64,000 nucleotides of DNA, taken from Mycobacterium kyogaense. GTDB lineage: Bacteria > Actinomycetota > Actinomycetes > Mycobacteriales > Mycobacteriaceae. The stretch covers positions 1-64,000 of the forward strand of contig NZ_QJUA01000013.1 of the NCBI RefSeq assembly GCF_003254575.1, read 5' to 3'. Positions 7,513 through 14,568 of this stretch are shown one piece after another; the first letter of the stretch is position 1; every line of letters starts with the position of its first letter. The notes beneath the pieces are model-generated. The model was given only the letters and a program-made list of their open reading frames with translations, did no database searches and was not told where the DNA came from. The position numbers and the translations under genes are program-made.

Positions 7513-9033
7513 ATGACTGCGACTTCCGACGTCACGCCCTTCACCGGCACCGGCACGATCACCAACCCCGCCACCGGCGCTCTCGCTGGTCAGGTGCGGT
7601 GGACCGACGCCGCCGACGTACCCCGCATCGCCGGCGCACTGCGCGAGGCGCAGCGCGAATGGGAAGCCCGCGGCGCTGCCGGCCGGGCCAAGGTGCTGGC
7701 CCGCTACGGCGTGTGGCTGGGCCGCCACCGCGCCGAGATCGAAGAGCTGCTGATCGCCGAGACCGGCAAATCCGCGACGGACGCGGCGCAGGAGGTGCCG
7801 CTGATCCTGATGATCCTGTCCTACTACGTGCGCACCATGGAGAAGGCCCTCGCGCCGGACCCCCGCCCGGCGGCCCTGCCGTTCCTGTCGATCAAGAAGA
7901 TCGAGGTGCACTACCGGCCCCGCGCGGTCGTCGGCATCATCGCGCCGTGGAACTACCCCGTCGCCAACGCGCTGATGGACGCCATCGGTGCGCTCGCCGC
8001 CGGCTGCGCCGTGCTGCTCAAGCCCTCGGAGCGCACCCCGCTGACCGCCGAACTGCTGTTGCGCGGCTGGCTCGACTCCGGCGCCCCTGACGTGCTGGCC
8101 CTGGCGCAGGGCGCCCGTGAGGTGTCCGAGGCCGTCATCGACAATTCCGACTACGTCCAGTTCACCGGCTCCAGTGCCACCGGCGCCAAGGTGGCCGAGC
8201 GGGCCGCCCGCCGGCTGATCCCCGTCAGCCTGGAGCTCGGCGGCAAGGACCCGATGATCGTGCTCGAGGACGCCGACGTCGAGCTCGCCGCCCACGCCGC
8301 GGTGTGGGGTGCGATGTTCAACGCCGGGCAGACCTGCGTGTCGGTCGAGCGCGTGTACGTGCTCGAGCCGGTCTACGACCAATTCGTCGACGCCGTGGTC
8401 CGCGACGTGAAGAACCTGCAGATGGGTGCCGGCGACGGCCATCACTTCGGCGCGATGATCGACGACAGCCAGGTCGCGGTCACCGAACGGCACGTCGCCG
8501 ACGCGCTGGCCAAGGGTGCGCGGGCGTTGACCGGCGGCACGCGCCGGCCCGGTCCCGGAAGCTTCTACGAGCCCACCGTGCTGGTCGACGTCGACCACTC
8601 GATGGCGGCCATGACCGAGGAGACGTTCGGTCCGACACTGCCGATCATGAAGGTCTCGTCGGTGGCCGAGGCGGTCCGGCTGGCCAACGACAGCCCGTAC
8701 GGCCTGTCCGCGGCGGTGTTCTCCCGCGATGTCGAACGAGCCAAAGAGGTTGCCCTGCAACTGGATTGCGGCGGGGTCAACATCAACGACGTGATCTCGA
8801 ACCTGATGTGCACCACCGCGCCGATGGGCGGCTGGAAGACCTCGGGCATCGGCGCCCGCTTCGGTGGACCCGAGGGGCTGCGCAAGTACTGCCGCATCGA
8901 GACCGTGGTCAGCCCGCGCACCGCGGTCGGCGCCGGCGGCAACTACTACAACAACTCTGCGCGCGCGCTCAAGCGGATGAACACGATGATGACCAAGCTG
9001 GCACTCATCCGGCCCAAGCGCATCGCCAAATAG
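7513..9033 (+). CDS. NAD(P)-dependent aldehyde dehydrogenase
   Basis: This encodes 506 aa. It is a typical ALDH superfamily protein with GIIAPWNYPVANALMDAIGA (cofactor binding), FTGSSATGAKVAERAAR, SLELGGKDPMIV (general-base glutamate) and GQTCVSVERVYV, where Cys275 is the catalytic thiol. TEETFGPTLPIMKV also fits. The C-terminal tail (KRMNTMMTKLALIRPKRIAK) is basic and longer than usual. The ATG at 7513 fits the -10 box at 7500-7505. A strong hairpin follows the stop. The aldehyde substrate is not evident; succinic-semialdehyde-type or fatty aldehydes are possible. Confidence 0.9.
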   Translation: MTATSDVTPFTGTGTITNPATGALAGQVRWTDAADVPRIAGALREAQREWEARGAAGRAKVLARYGVWLGRHRAEIEELLIAETGKSATDAAQEVPLILMILSYYVRTMEKALAPDPRPAALPFLSIKKIEVHYRPRAVVGIIAPWNYPVANALMDAIGALAAGCAVLLKPSERTPLTAELLLRGWLDSGAPDVLALAQGAREVSEAVIDNSDYVQFTGSSATGAKVAERAARRLIPVSLELGGKDPMIVLEDADVELAAHAAVWGAMFNAGQTCVSVERVYVLEPVYDQFVDAVVRDVKNLQMGAGDGHHFGAMIDDSQVAVTERHVADALAKGARALTGGTRRPGPGSFYEPTVLVDVDHSMAAMTEETFGPTLPIMKVSSVAEAVRLANDSPYGLSAAVFSRDVERAKEVALQLDCGGVNINDVISNLMCTTAPMGGWKTSGIGARFGGPEGLRKYCRIETVVSPRTAVGAGGNYYNNSARALKRMNTMMTKLALIRPKRIAK

Positions 9034-9048
9034 TCCACCGGGCGTTCA

Positions 9049-9076
9049 CCCCGCCGTCACCGTCCCGACGGCGGGG
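9049..9076 (+). terminator. Stem-loop terminator after aldehyde dehydrogenase gene
   Basis: CCCCGCCGTC and GACGGCGGGG form a perfect 10-bp stem with an 8-nt loop, 16 bp after the stop codon. There is no U-tract, as is usual for mycobacterial hairpin terminators. It separates the dehydrogenase from the ppk2 promoter. Confidence 0.65.
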
Positions 9077-9081
9077 CTGGT

Positions 9082-9087
9082 TAGCGT
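9082..9087 (+). promoter_or_regulatory. Candidate -10 box (TAGCGT) for ppk2, leaderless
   Basis: TAGCGT ends 6 nt before the GTG at 9094, directly after the preceding terminator hairpin. It supports a leaderless ppk2 transcript starting at that GTG. Confidence 0.5.
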
Positions 9088-9093
9088 CGCCCG

Positions 9094-9951
9094 GTGACTC
9101 TGGACAGCTCTGGCTACCACGTGATCGACGATGACGACGACGATCCTGTGCTGGTTCTCCAACCCAGCGGCGAACCCGTCGACACGTGGCGGGAGAACTA
9201 CCCGTACGACGACCGCATGTCGCGCGCGGAGTACGAAGAGCAGAAGCGGCTGCTGCAGATCGAGCTGCTGAAGTTGCAGAAGTGGAGCCAGGCCCACGGC
9301 CATCGGCACGTGATCGTCTTCGAGGGTCGCGACGCCGCGGGCAAGGGCGGCACGATCAAGCGCTTCATGGAGCATCTCAACCCGCGCGGCGCTCGCGTGG
9401 TCGCGCTGGAGAAGCCCACCGAGAAGGAACAGACGCAGTGGTACTTCCAGCGCTACGTCACCCACCTGCCCGCCGCCGGGGAGATCGTGCTGTTCGACCG
9501 GTCCTGGTACAACCGTGCCGGCGTCGAACGCGTCATGGGCTACTGCTCACCCAAGCAGCATGCCGAGTTCATCCGGCAGGCCCCGCTGTTCGAGCAGATG
9601 CTGGTCAACGACGGTGTCAGCCTGACCAAGCTGTGGTTCTCGGTGACACAGTCCGAGCAGCGCACCCGGTTCACGATCCGGCAGGTCGATCCGGTGCGGC
9701 AGTGGAAGCTCTCGCCGACGGACCTGGCCTCGCTGGACAAGTGGGACGACTACACCGCGGCCAAAGAGGACATGTTCGCCTGGACCGACACCGAGATCGC
9801 GCCGTGGATGGTGGTCAAGAGCAACGACAAGAAGCGCGCCCGCATCAACGCGATGCGCTACGTGCTGAGTAAATTCGACTACGACAACAAGGACCACGAG
9901 GTGGTCGGCCGGCCCGACCCGCTGATCGTGGGACGCGCGCTGGGCGACTAG
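9094..9951 (+). CDS. ppk2: Polyphosphate kinase 2 (PPK2)
   Basis: This encodes 285 aa. PPK2 enzymes transfer phosphate between polyphosphate and nucleotides, usually favouring polyP-driven NDP/NTP synthesis. The P-loop GRDAAGKGG begins near residue 78, and VLFDRSWYNRAGVERVMG is the Walker B region with the DRSWYNR signature. KLWFSVTQSEQRTRF and WKLSPTDLASLDKW are lid and core motifs. The N-terminus carries a run of six aspartates before the catalytic domain. Length and motifs fit a single-domain class I PPK2, like M. tuberculosis Rv3232c. It has its own promoter and stands between a terminator and a membrane-protein gene. Confidence 0.93.
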   Translation: MTLDSSGYHVIDDDDDDPVLVLQPSGEPVDTWRENYPYDDRMSRAEYEEQKRLLQIELLKLQKWSQAHGHRHVIVFEGRDAAGKGGTIKRFMEHLNPRGARVVALEKPTEKEQTQWYFQRYVTHLPAAGEIVLFDRSWYNRAGVERVMGYCSPKQHAEFIRQAPLFEQMLVNDGVSLTKLWFSVTQSEQRTRFTIRQVDPVRQWKLSPTDLASLDKWDDYTAAKEDMFAWTDTEIAPWMVVKSNDKKRARINAMRYVLSKFDYDNKDHEVVGRPDPLIVGRALGD

Positions 9952-9984
9952 TTTTCCGGGCGTCCCGACAGGAAGGACGCCGGA

Positions 9985-10869
9985 GTGCGTTTTCTCGCCA
10001 CGCTGATGCTGTGGCTGCTGACCACGCTCGCGCTGGCGGTCGCGGTCCCCGCCGGGTGGGCGCAGCGCGACATCGTCGACGAGGACGGGTACGCCGCGCT
10101 GGCCGCTCGCGCGGCCGGTGACTCCCGGCTCCAGGACGCGATGGCCGGTGAGCTGACGACGCAGCTCGTCGCCCTCGGCGGTGACAACGGCTACCAGCTC
10201 AACCCGCAGCTGGTCCGCACGGTCGCCGATTCCTACACCCGCAACGACGGATTCCCCGGACAGTTCGCCCAGGCCAACCGCATCGCGCACCGCTGGATGT
10301 TCACCGGCGCGGTGCCCGAGGGCAACTCGACCGACCGGTGGCTGATCGACATCGCGCCGATGCTGTCGGACCCGTCGTTTCGCGCCACACTGGGCAACCT
10401 CGACCTCGCGGTTCCGCCGACGCTGACCGTGCCCATCACCGTCGAATCACCCGATCTGCGCCCCGGCAAGCTGCGACCGCTGGCCACCTGGGGCCCGTGG
10501 GCGAGCATCGGAGCGGCGGTGCTGACCGGCCTGCTGGTGCTGCTCACCCTGGCCGCTGCCCGGTCGAAAGGCCGTGCGTTCTGCGCGCTCGGGGTGTCGG
10601 CACTGCTGGTCGGTGCCGCCGGCTGGGCGGGCATCGAAATGGGCCGGCGCTTCGTCGACGCGGCGGTGGACCGCACCACCGGAGACATCCGCACCGTGGC
10701 CGAGGTGATGGTGCGCACCGCCGAGAACAGCGCGCACCACTGGCTCAACATCACGCTGGTCAGCGGCATCGGCCTCGTCGTGGTCGGCGTGCTGGGCGCG
10801 ACTGCGGGTGCGGCGCTGCGCAGACCTAGAGGTGGTCCATCATCCGCGACATCGACGCCGTCTCGATGA
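9985..10869 (+). CDS. Multi-spanning membrane protein, unknown function
   Basis: This encodes 294 aa from a GTG preceded by a GGAAGGA ribosome-binding site. It has an N-terminal membrane segment (about residues 4-24), an extracytoplasmic region of roughly 130 residues, then three hydrophobic segments near residues 170-188, 196-215 and 255-280. I do not recognise a family; the topology resembles the small mycobacterial membrane proteins often found beside envelope genes. The 3' end overlaps a convergent small ORF by 44 bp. A 7-bp stem (GGCGTCC/GGACGCC, 9959-9981) overlaps its ribosome-binding site. Confidence 0.75.
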   Translation: MRFLATLMLWLLTTLALAVAVPAGWAQRDIVDEDGYAALAARAAGDSRLQDAMAGELTTQLVALGGDNGYQLNPQLVRTVADSYTRNDGFPGQFAQANRIAHRWMFTGAVPEGNSTDRWLIDIAPMLSDPSFRATLGNLDLAVPPTLTVPITVESPDLRPGKLRPLATWGPWASIGAAVLTGLLVLLTLAAARSKGRAFCALGVSALLVGAAGWAGIEMGRRFVDAAVDRTTGDIRTVAEVMVRTAENSAHHWLNITLVSGIGLVVVGVLGATAGAALRRPRGGPSSATSTPSR

Positions 10870-10981
10870 ACGCCTGATGGTGCGGGTGCAGGTGCACGTC
10901 CCAGTCTGACTTGACGCGTTTCGGGTGCTTGCCCCGCCAGCTCTTCAGTGCCGTCGCCGGGTGTGGCAAGTGGATTGTCAT
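10826..10981 (-). CDS. Small basic, histidine-rich protein (51 aa), unknown
   Basis: On the minus strand an ATG at 10981 opens a 51-residue frame ending in TAG at 10826-10828. It has an AGGGGG ribosome-binding site 6 nt upstream. The protein starts MTIHLPHPATALKSWRGKHP, contains DWDVHLHPHHQAFIE and ends SMSRMMDHL; it is basic and has seven histidines. No signal peptide or membrane segment is visible. It overlaps the 3' end of the rightward membrane-protein gene by 44 bp. The Shine-Dalgarno sequence and protein-like composition support it being real; no function can be assigned. Confidence 0.65.
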   Translation of the reverse strand: MTIHLPHPATALKSWRGKHPKRVKSDWDVHLHPHHQAFIETASMSRMMDHL

Positions 10982-11095
10982 CAGAGTCCCCCTTCGTTCG
11001 ATGAACTAGGGGAAATCGTCGCCCGCGTCAACGATCTCACTCTCAGTGGTGCGGTACTGATTTCTGCGACGCCCCGAGATGCTATTCCTGAGTAC

Positions 11096-11503
11096 GTGGA
11101 CGAGCGCACGATGCGAGCCCTCATTGATCGGCATATCGAGGCCGAGGGCCGCGGTGACATCGATGCGGCACTCGCGGTCTATACCGACGACGTCGAGCAC
11201 GACGTCGTTGGGTTCCCCGACGGTGTGCACCACGGCCGGGACGGGGCCCGGAAGTTCTATGTCGAGTTGACGGCAAACTTTCGGTCCGAGACATGGACAG
11301 AGCGGCGCACCTTCGTCACCGATAACGCGATGATTCTCGAACAGGACATGACCGGAACCGTGATCGGTTCGATGTTCGGATTCGCCGGACGAGGACGGCG
11401 CATCACCTTTCGCATGCTGCACGTCTTCGAGTTCCGGGACGGGTTGATCAGCCGGGAGAACGTGTGGATCGACGATACGGCGGTCATTGCTCAGTTGAGC
11501 TGA
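11096..11503 (+). CDS. NTF2-like / SnoaL-fold protein
   Basis: This encodes 135 aa from GTG 11096; an in-frame ATG at 11111 is an alternative, and neither has a convincing ribosome-binding site. IDRHIEAEGRGDIDAALAVY followed by DDVEHDVVGFPDGVHHG is the N-terminal helix and pocket region of SnoaL/nuclear transport factor 2-like proteins, and RMLHVFEFRDGLISREN is the typical C-terminal strand pair. Such proteins include isomerases, cyclases and dehydratases, so the reaction is open. Its 3' end overlaps the convergent LuxR-type regulator by 20 bp. Confidence 0.75.
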   Translation: MDERTMRALIDRHIEAEGRGDIDAALAVYTDDVEHDVVGFPDGVHHGRDGARKFYVELTANFRSETWTERRTFVTDNAMILEQDMTGTVIGSMFGFAGRGRRITFRMLHVFEFRDGLISRENVWIDDTAVIAQLS

Positions 11504-14102
11504 CCGCACCGTCGTCTAGGAGCATCCCAAGCTCCTCCCGGCTCGTCGCGCCGGTCTTCGCCATCGCGTTGTAGATGTGGCTCTCGACCGTACGCACAGA
11601 TACCCCGAGCCGGGAAGCGATGTCGCGGTTGGAGTTCGAAGCGCCGAGAAGTTTGACGATCTCACGCTCACGAGACGTCAACGGAAGCGTGTCGGCGCAC
11701 CGCAGCAGAGCAGGCGTCCGAGCCCCCCCGCAGGCGGACGCCAACGCTTCGGCCCGTCGGGAACACCGCAGCGCGGAACCGCGTAAACCCTTGGCGCGAT
11801 AGCACAGCGCGGCCTGTGCGGCCACATCGATCGCGGCGACGAGGTCCCCTATCTGCTCGAAACACAATGAGCTGGCTTCGAGTTGGCTGCCGTCCGAGGA
11901 CTGCAGCGCATCGGCATATCGTGCGGCGATCCCCGCGCGCGGCCCGTCGACGCGGCCGTGCAGCTGATGTAACCGTGCGGCGGTGCAGGTGTCACCGAAC
12001 TGTGTGGCCGTCTGCAGGCACATCACCTCGGCGGCGTATTGGCCACGCTCACCGGCATTCTCGGCTGCCTCGCGGACGACCGTGATCGCTTCGCTGACGG
12101 CCCCCTGAGCCGCGGCCACCCAGCCGCGGGCGATCGCGCGAGAGTAATCCAGATGACGCAAGCCGGGATGTCGATCCGCCTCCATCGAGGCCTGGGCGCG
12201 GCATGCCTCGTGACTGCGGCCGCGGATGGCGAGCGCGGTGGTCATCAGGATCTCGTACCGGTACCGGAATCCGGTGGCGGTGTTCCAGGCCGTGACGCGC
12301 TGTAGGGCCGTGGAAAGATGGGCGCACGCCTTGTCTAGGTGACCCGCGCCCAGTTCGGCCTGCCCGGTCACGGCGATGGCAATCTGTCCGAACGGCGCAC
12401 CGCGCGATGCCATGGCGCGGCCGCGCATCATCTCCGCGACCTCGAGGGCTCTCGCTGTCTCGCCGGCCAGCAGCAGGGCGTTGGTATGCGCGTCCGCGAT
12501 GACGATGTAAGCCCGCAGAGGTATCGGATAGCCGGCGTGGGCGGCGGCGGAGGCCTCTGCTGCAGCGCCGGATTCACCGCACGCGACCGTCACCGCCCAT
12601 GCCGCCAGTCGCCGCTCGAGATGGTCGGGAAGTGTGGTCGGATCGAACGACCGCGCCAGCGTCCGTGCTGTGTCGGGCGCGCCGAGGGCGGCGGCGGCGA
12701 CACACCGAAAAGCGTCCATGCAGTGACGCTCGGGTGACCCGGTGACGTCTGCCTGATCGACAACCGACTGAGCAGCCTCGGGATCGGCCAGCATGAAGAA
12801 CAGGTTGGTTGCGCGCAGAAAGGTCAGTCGAGCCTGGTCGATCGGTGACAGAGATCCGAAGTCGACGTCGGCGAGCAGGGCCTCGGCGGCGCCCCCGTCG
12901 CCTAGCCAGGACAGCACGAACGCGCGAATCAGGCTTGCCTCGACCTGCGCACCCGCCGCGATTGCGGCCTCGGCCAGCCGGTTGGCGAGCGGTAGGTCGA
13001 GCATCCACGCCGCCCCACGCGCCGCGTCGAGCAGCAGTTCCACTTCCGGAGCGACATCAGAGTCCAGGCTGAGTGCAGCCCGGCGAACGACAGCGTGGAC
13101 GTCTTTACGGTGATCGCTCGTCGCAAGCTCGGTGGCGACGACGCCTCTGAGTCGGCGTAGCGTCGTGACTGGTGCGCGCCGGCGACGGACTTCGCCGTAC
13201 AGCGGATGTGCCAGGCGCACGAATACGTAACCGTCCGTGGACTCGCAGGTGATCAATCCCCGGCGGTCCGCCTCCTCGACAGCCGTGCTGCCGGTAATAC
13301 GGGACAGGGACCGTAGGTCGAGGGGTTCCCCGACTGCGAGCACGTCGATGACATCACTGACCGGCTCGGGCAACCCACCGGTGCGGGACTCGACGAGCTC
13401 GATCAAACCGGGAGGGACCACCGGATCGCCAGTCCACTTCCACACCTCGTCTCGGCGGGCGAGCCGGCCGTCGGCGACCTCCTTCTCCACAATCAGGCGG
13501 AGGTACAGCGGATTACCCTCTGTCAAGTTCCACAGTTGTTGCGCAGCAGCGGAATCGATCGGACCACCGACGACACGACACACCAGCTCCTCGGCGTCTT
13601 CCGGTGTCAACGGTTGGACATCGAGCCGGTCGAAGTCGCCGGCCTTCCACAGCTCCCGTGTCGCCTCCGCCAGTGGTTCGCCACTCCGTAGTGTCAGCAC
13701 CACTTTTGCGAGCCGGCGTTGGATGATCTGGAGCACGACAACAGTCGAAAGATCGTCGAGCAACGGGACATCGTCAACCGCCACCACCACCGGTGTGCCG
13801 TCCCGGGACACCGTCAACGTGTGGATGATCGTGTGGACCAGCTCCAGACTGTCGTCGCCACCGGTGGACGTCCACGGTGTCAGGGCGCCGAAGGGAAGAT
13901 TCCGTGCAGCCGAGGTGCCCGCGACCCACCGGAGCTGCCATCCGCGTGAGGTGAACGTGTTCAACGTCTCCCGGACGATTCGGCTCTTTCCCACGCCCGC
14001 TTGGCCGCTGACGACGATTCCTGCGGAACCAGGATCGAGCAGCGCGGCCTCTATGAGCCGTGTCTCCTGGGTGCGACCGGTGAGCGGCCACGTCAACCGC
14101 AC
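11484..14102 (-). CDS. Large ATP-binding LuxR-family (LAL-type) transcriptional regulator
   Basis: This encodes 872 aa. The N-terminal AAA-type ATPase has a Walker A GQAGVGKSR (about residues 33-41) and a Walker B-like VVVAVDDVPLLDD. A long helical, TPR-like middle follows. The C-terminal LuxR helix-turn-helix (about residues 805-865) includes LTSREREIVKLL and NRDIASRLGVSVRTVESHIY. The GTG at 14102 has GAGGA immediately next to it, too close for translation initiation. A TAGTCT -10 box exactly 6 nt upstream suggests a leaderless start instead. The inducer and targets are unknown; no neighbouring pathway genes are co-directional. Confidence 0.9.
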   Translation of the reverse strand: MRLTWPLTGRTQETRLIEAALLDPGSAGIVVSGQAGVGKSRIVRETLNTFTSRGWQLRWVAGTSAARNLPFGALTPWTSTGGDDSLELVHTIIHTLTVSRDGTPVVVAVDDVPLLDDLSTVVVLQIIQRRLAKVVLTLRSGEPLAEATRELWKAGDFDRLDVQPLTPEDAEELVCRVVGGPIDSAAAQQLWNLTEGNPLYLRLIVEKEVADGRLARRDEVWKWTGDPVVPPGLIELVESRTGGLPEPVSDVIDVLAVGEPLDLRSLSRITGSTAVEEADRRGLITCESTDGYVFVRLAHPLYGEVRRRRAPVTTLRRLRGVVATELATSDHRKDVHAVVRRAALSLDSDVAPEVELLLDAARGAAWMLDLPLANRLAEAAIAAGAQVEASLIRAFVLSWLGDGGAAEALLADVDFGSLSPIDQARLTFLRATNLFFMLADPEAAQSVVDQADVTGSPERHCMDAFRCVAAAALGAPDTARTLARSFDPTTLPDHLERRLAAWAVTVACGESGAAAEASAAAHAGYPIPLRAYIVIADAHTNALLLAGETARALEVAEMMRGRAMASRGAPFGQIAIAVTGQAELGAGHLDKACAHLSTALQRVTAWNTATGFRYRYEILMTTALAIRGRSHEACRAQASMEADRHPGLRHLDYSRAIARGWVAAAQGAVSEAITVVREAAENAGERGQYAAEVMCLQTATQFGDTCTAARLHQLHGRVDGPRAGIAARYADALQSSDGSQLEASSLCFEQIGDLVAAIDVAAQAALCYRAKGLRGSALRCSRRAEALASACGGARTPALLRCADTLPLTSREREIVKLLGASNSNRDIASRLGVSVRTVESHIYNAMAKTGATSREELGMLLDDGAVSSTEQ

Positions 14103-14108
14103 TCCTCA

Positions 14109-14114
14109 AGACTA
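14109..14114 (-). promoter_or_regulatory. Candidate -10 box (TAGTCT) of the LuxR-type regulator
   Basis: Read on the minus strand, TAGTCT ends 6 nt before the GTG start at 14102. This leaderless arrangement decides the start, because the adjacent GAGGA is too close to act as a Shine-Dalgarno. Confidence 0.5.
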
Positions 14115-14568
14115 GGAGTGGAGCAGCGCCAGGGGAACACTTGCGCCGAAGGTCGTGGGCTTCCTGTGTGGCGTTTGCTCGATTCGCACTGTCGGACCAT
14201 GGAAGTCACGACACCTGCAGCTAACGACCACGGCGTGACGGTTTTTCACTGTCGCTGTCGCATCGCTGCCTCATCACCCGTGTAGCGGATCTGCATCGCC
14301 TTGCGTACGTCCATGTCAGCGCTTCGCCCGACGGATAGTGCGAGATGGTTTGTGCGCGAGCACCCTCGTCTGCTCGCGGTCGGAACTGGCTACATCGTGC
14401 TGCGTAGCTATGACTTGATCCGTTCCGCGCGAGGGGATCTGCGGTGTCGCGCATCTGCACGGAATGTCCTTGCGATCGCCAGCAGTGACAACCGATCCTG
14501 GTCATCGAGTTACTTTCCGTGGCCTGAGTGTCGGGTCCCGATCACCGATCCGGCAGTCTGGTGTCACC
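14115..14568. other. Intergenic region with no recognisable gene
   Basis: About 450 bp lie between the leftward LuxR-type regulator and the rightward helicase. Short open frames on both strands give arginine/serine-rich sequence without ribosome-binding sites or motifs. No hairpin, tRNA or repeat stands out. It presumably holds the helicase promoter, but I see no clear -10 box next to the ATG at 14569. Confidence 0.5.

Noticed and set aside
9959..9981. Hairpin GGCGTCC/GGACGCC after ppk2 as a terminator or translation switch
   Set aside because: The stem is only 7 bp and overlaps the next ribosome-binding site; too weak to call either way.
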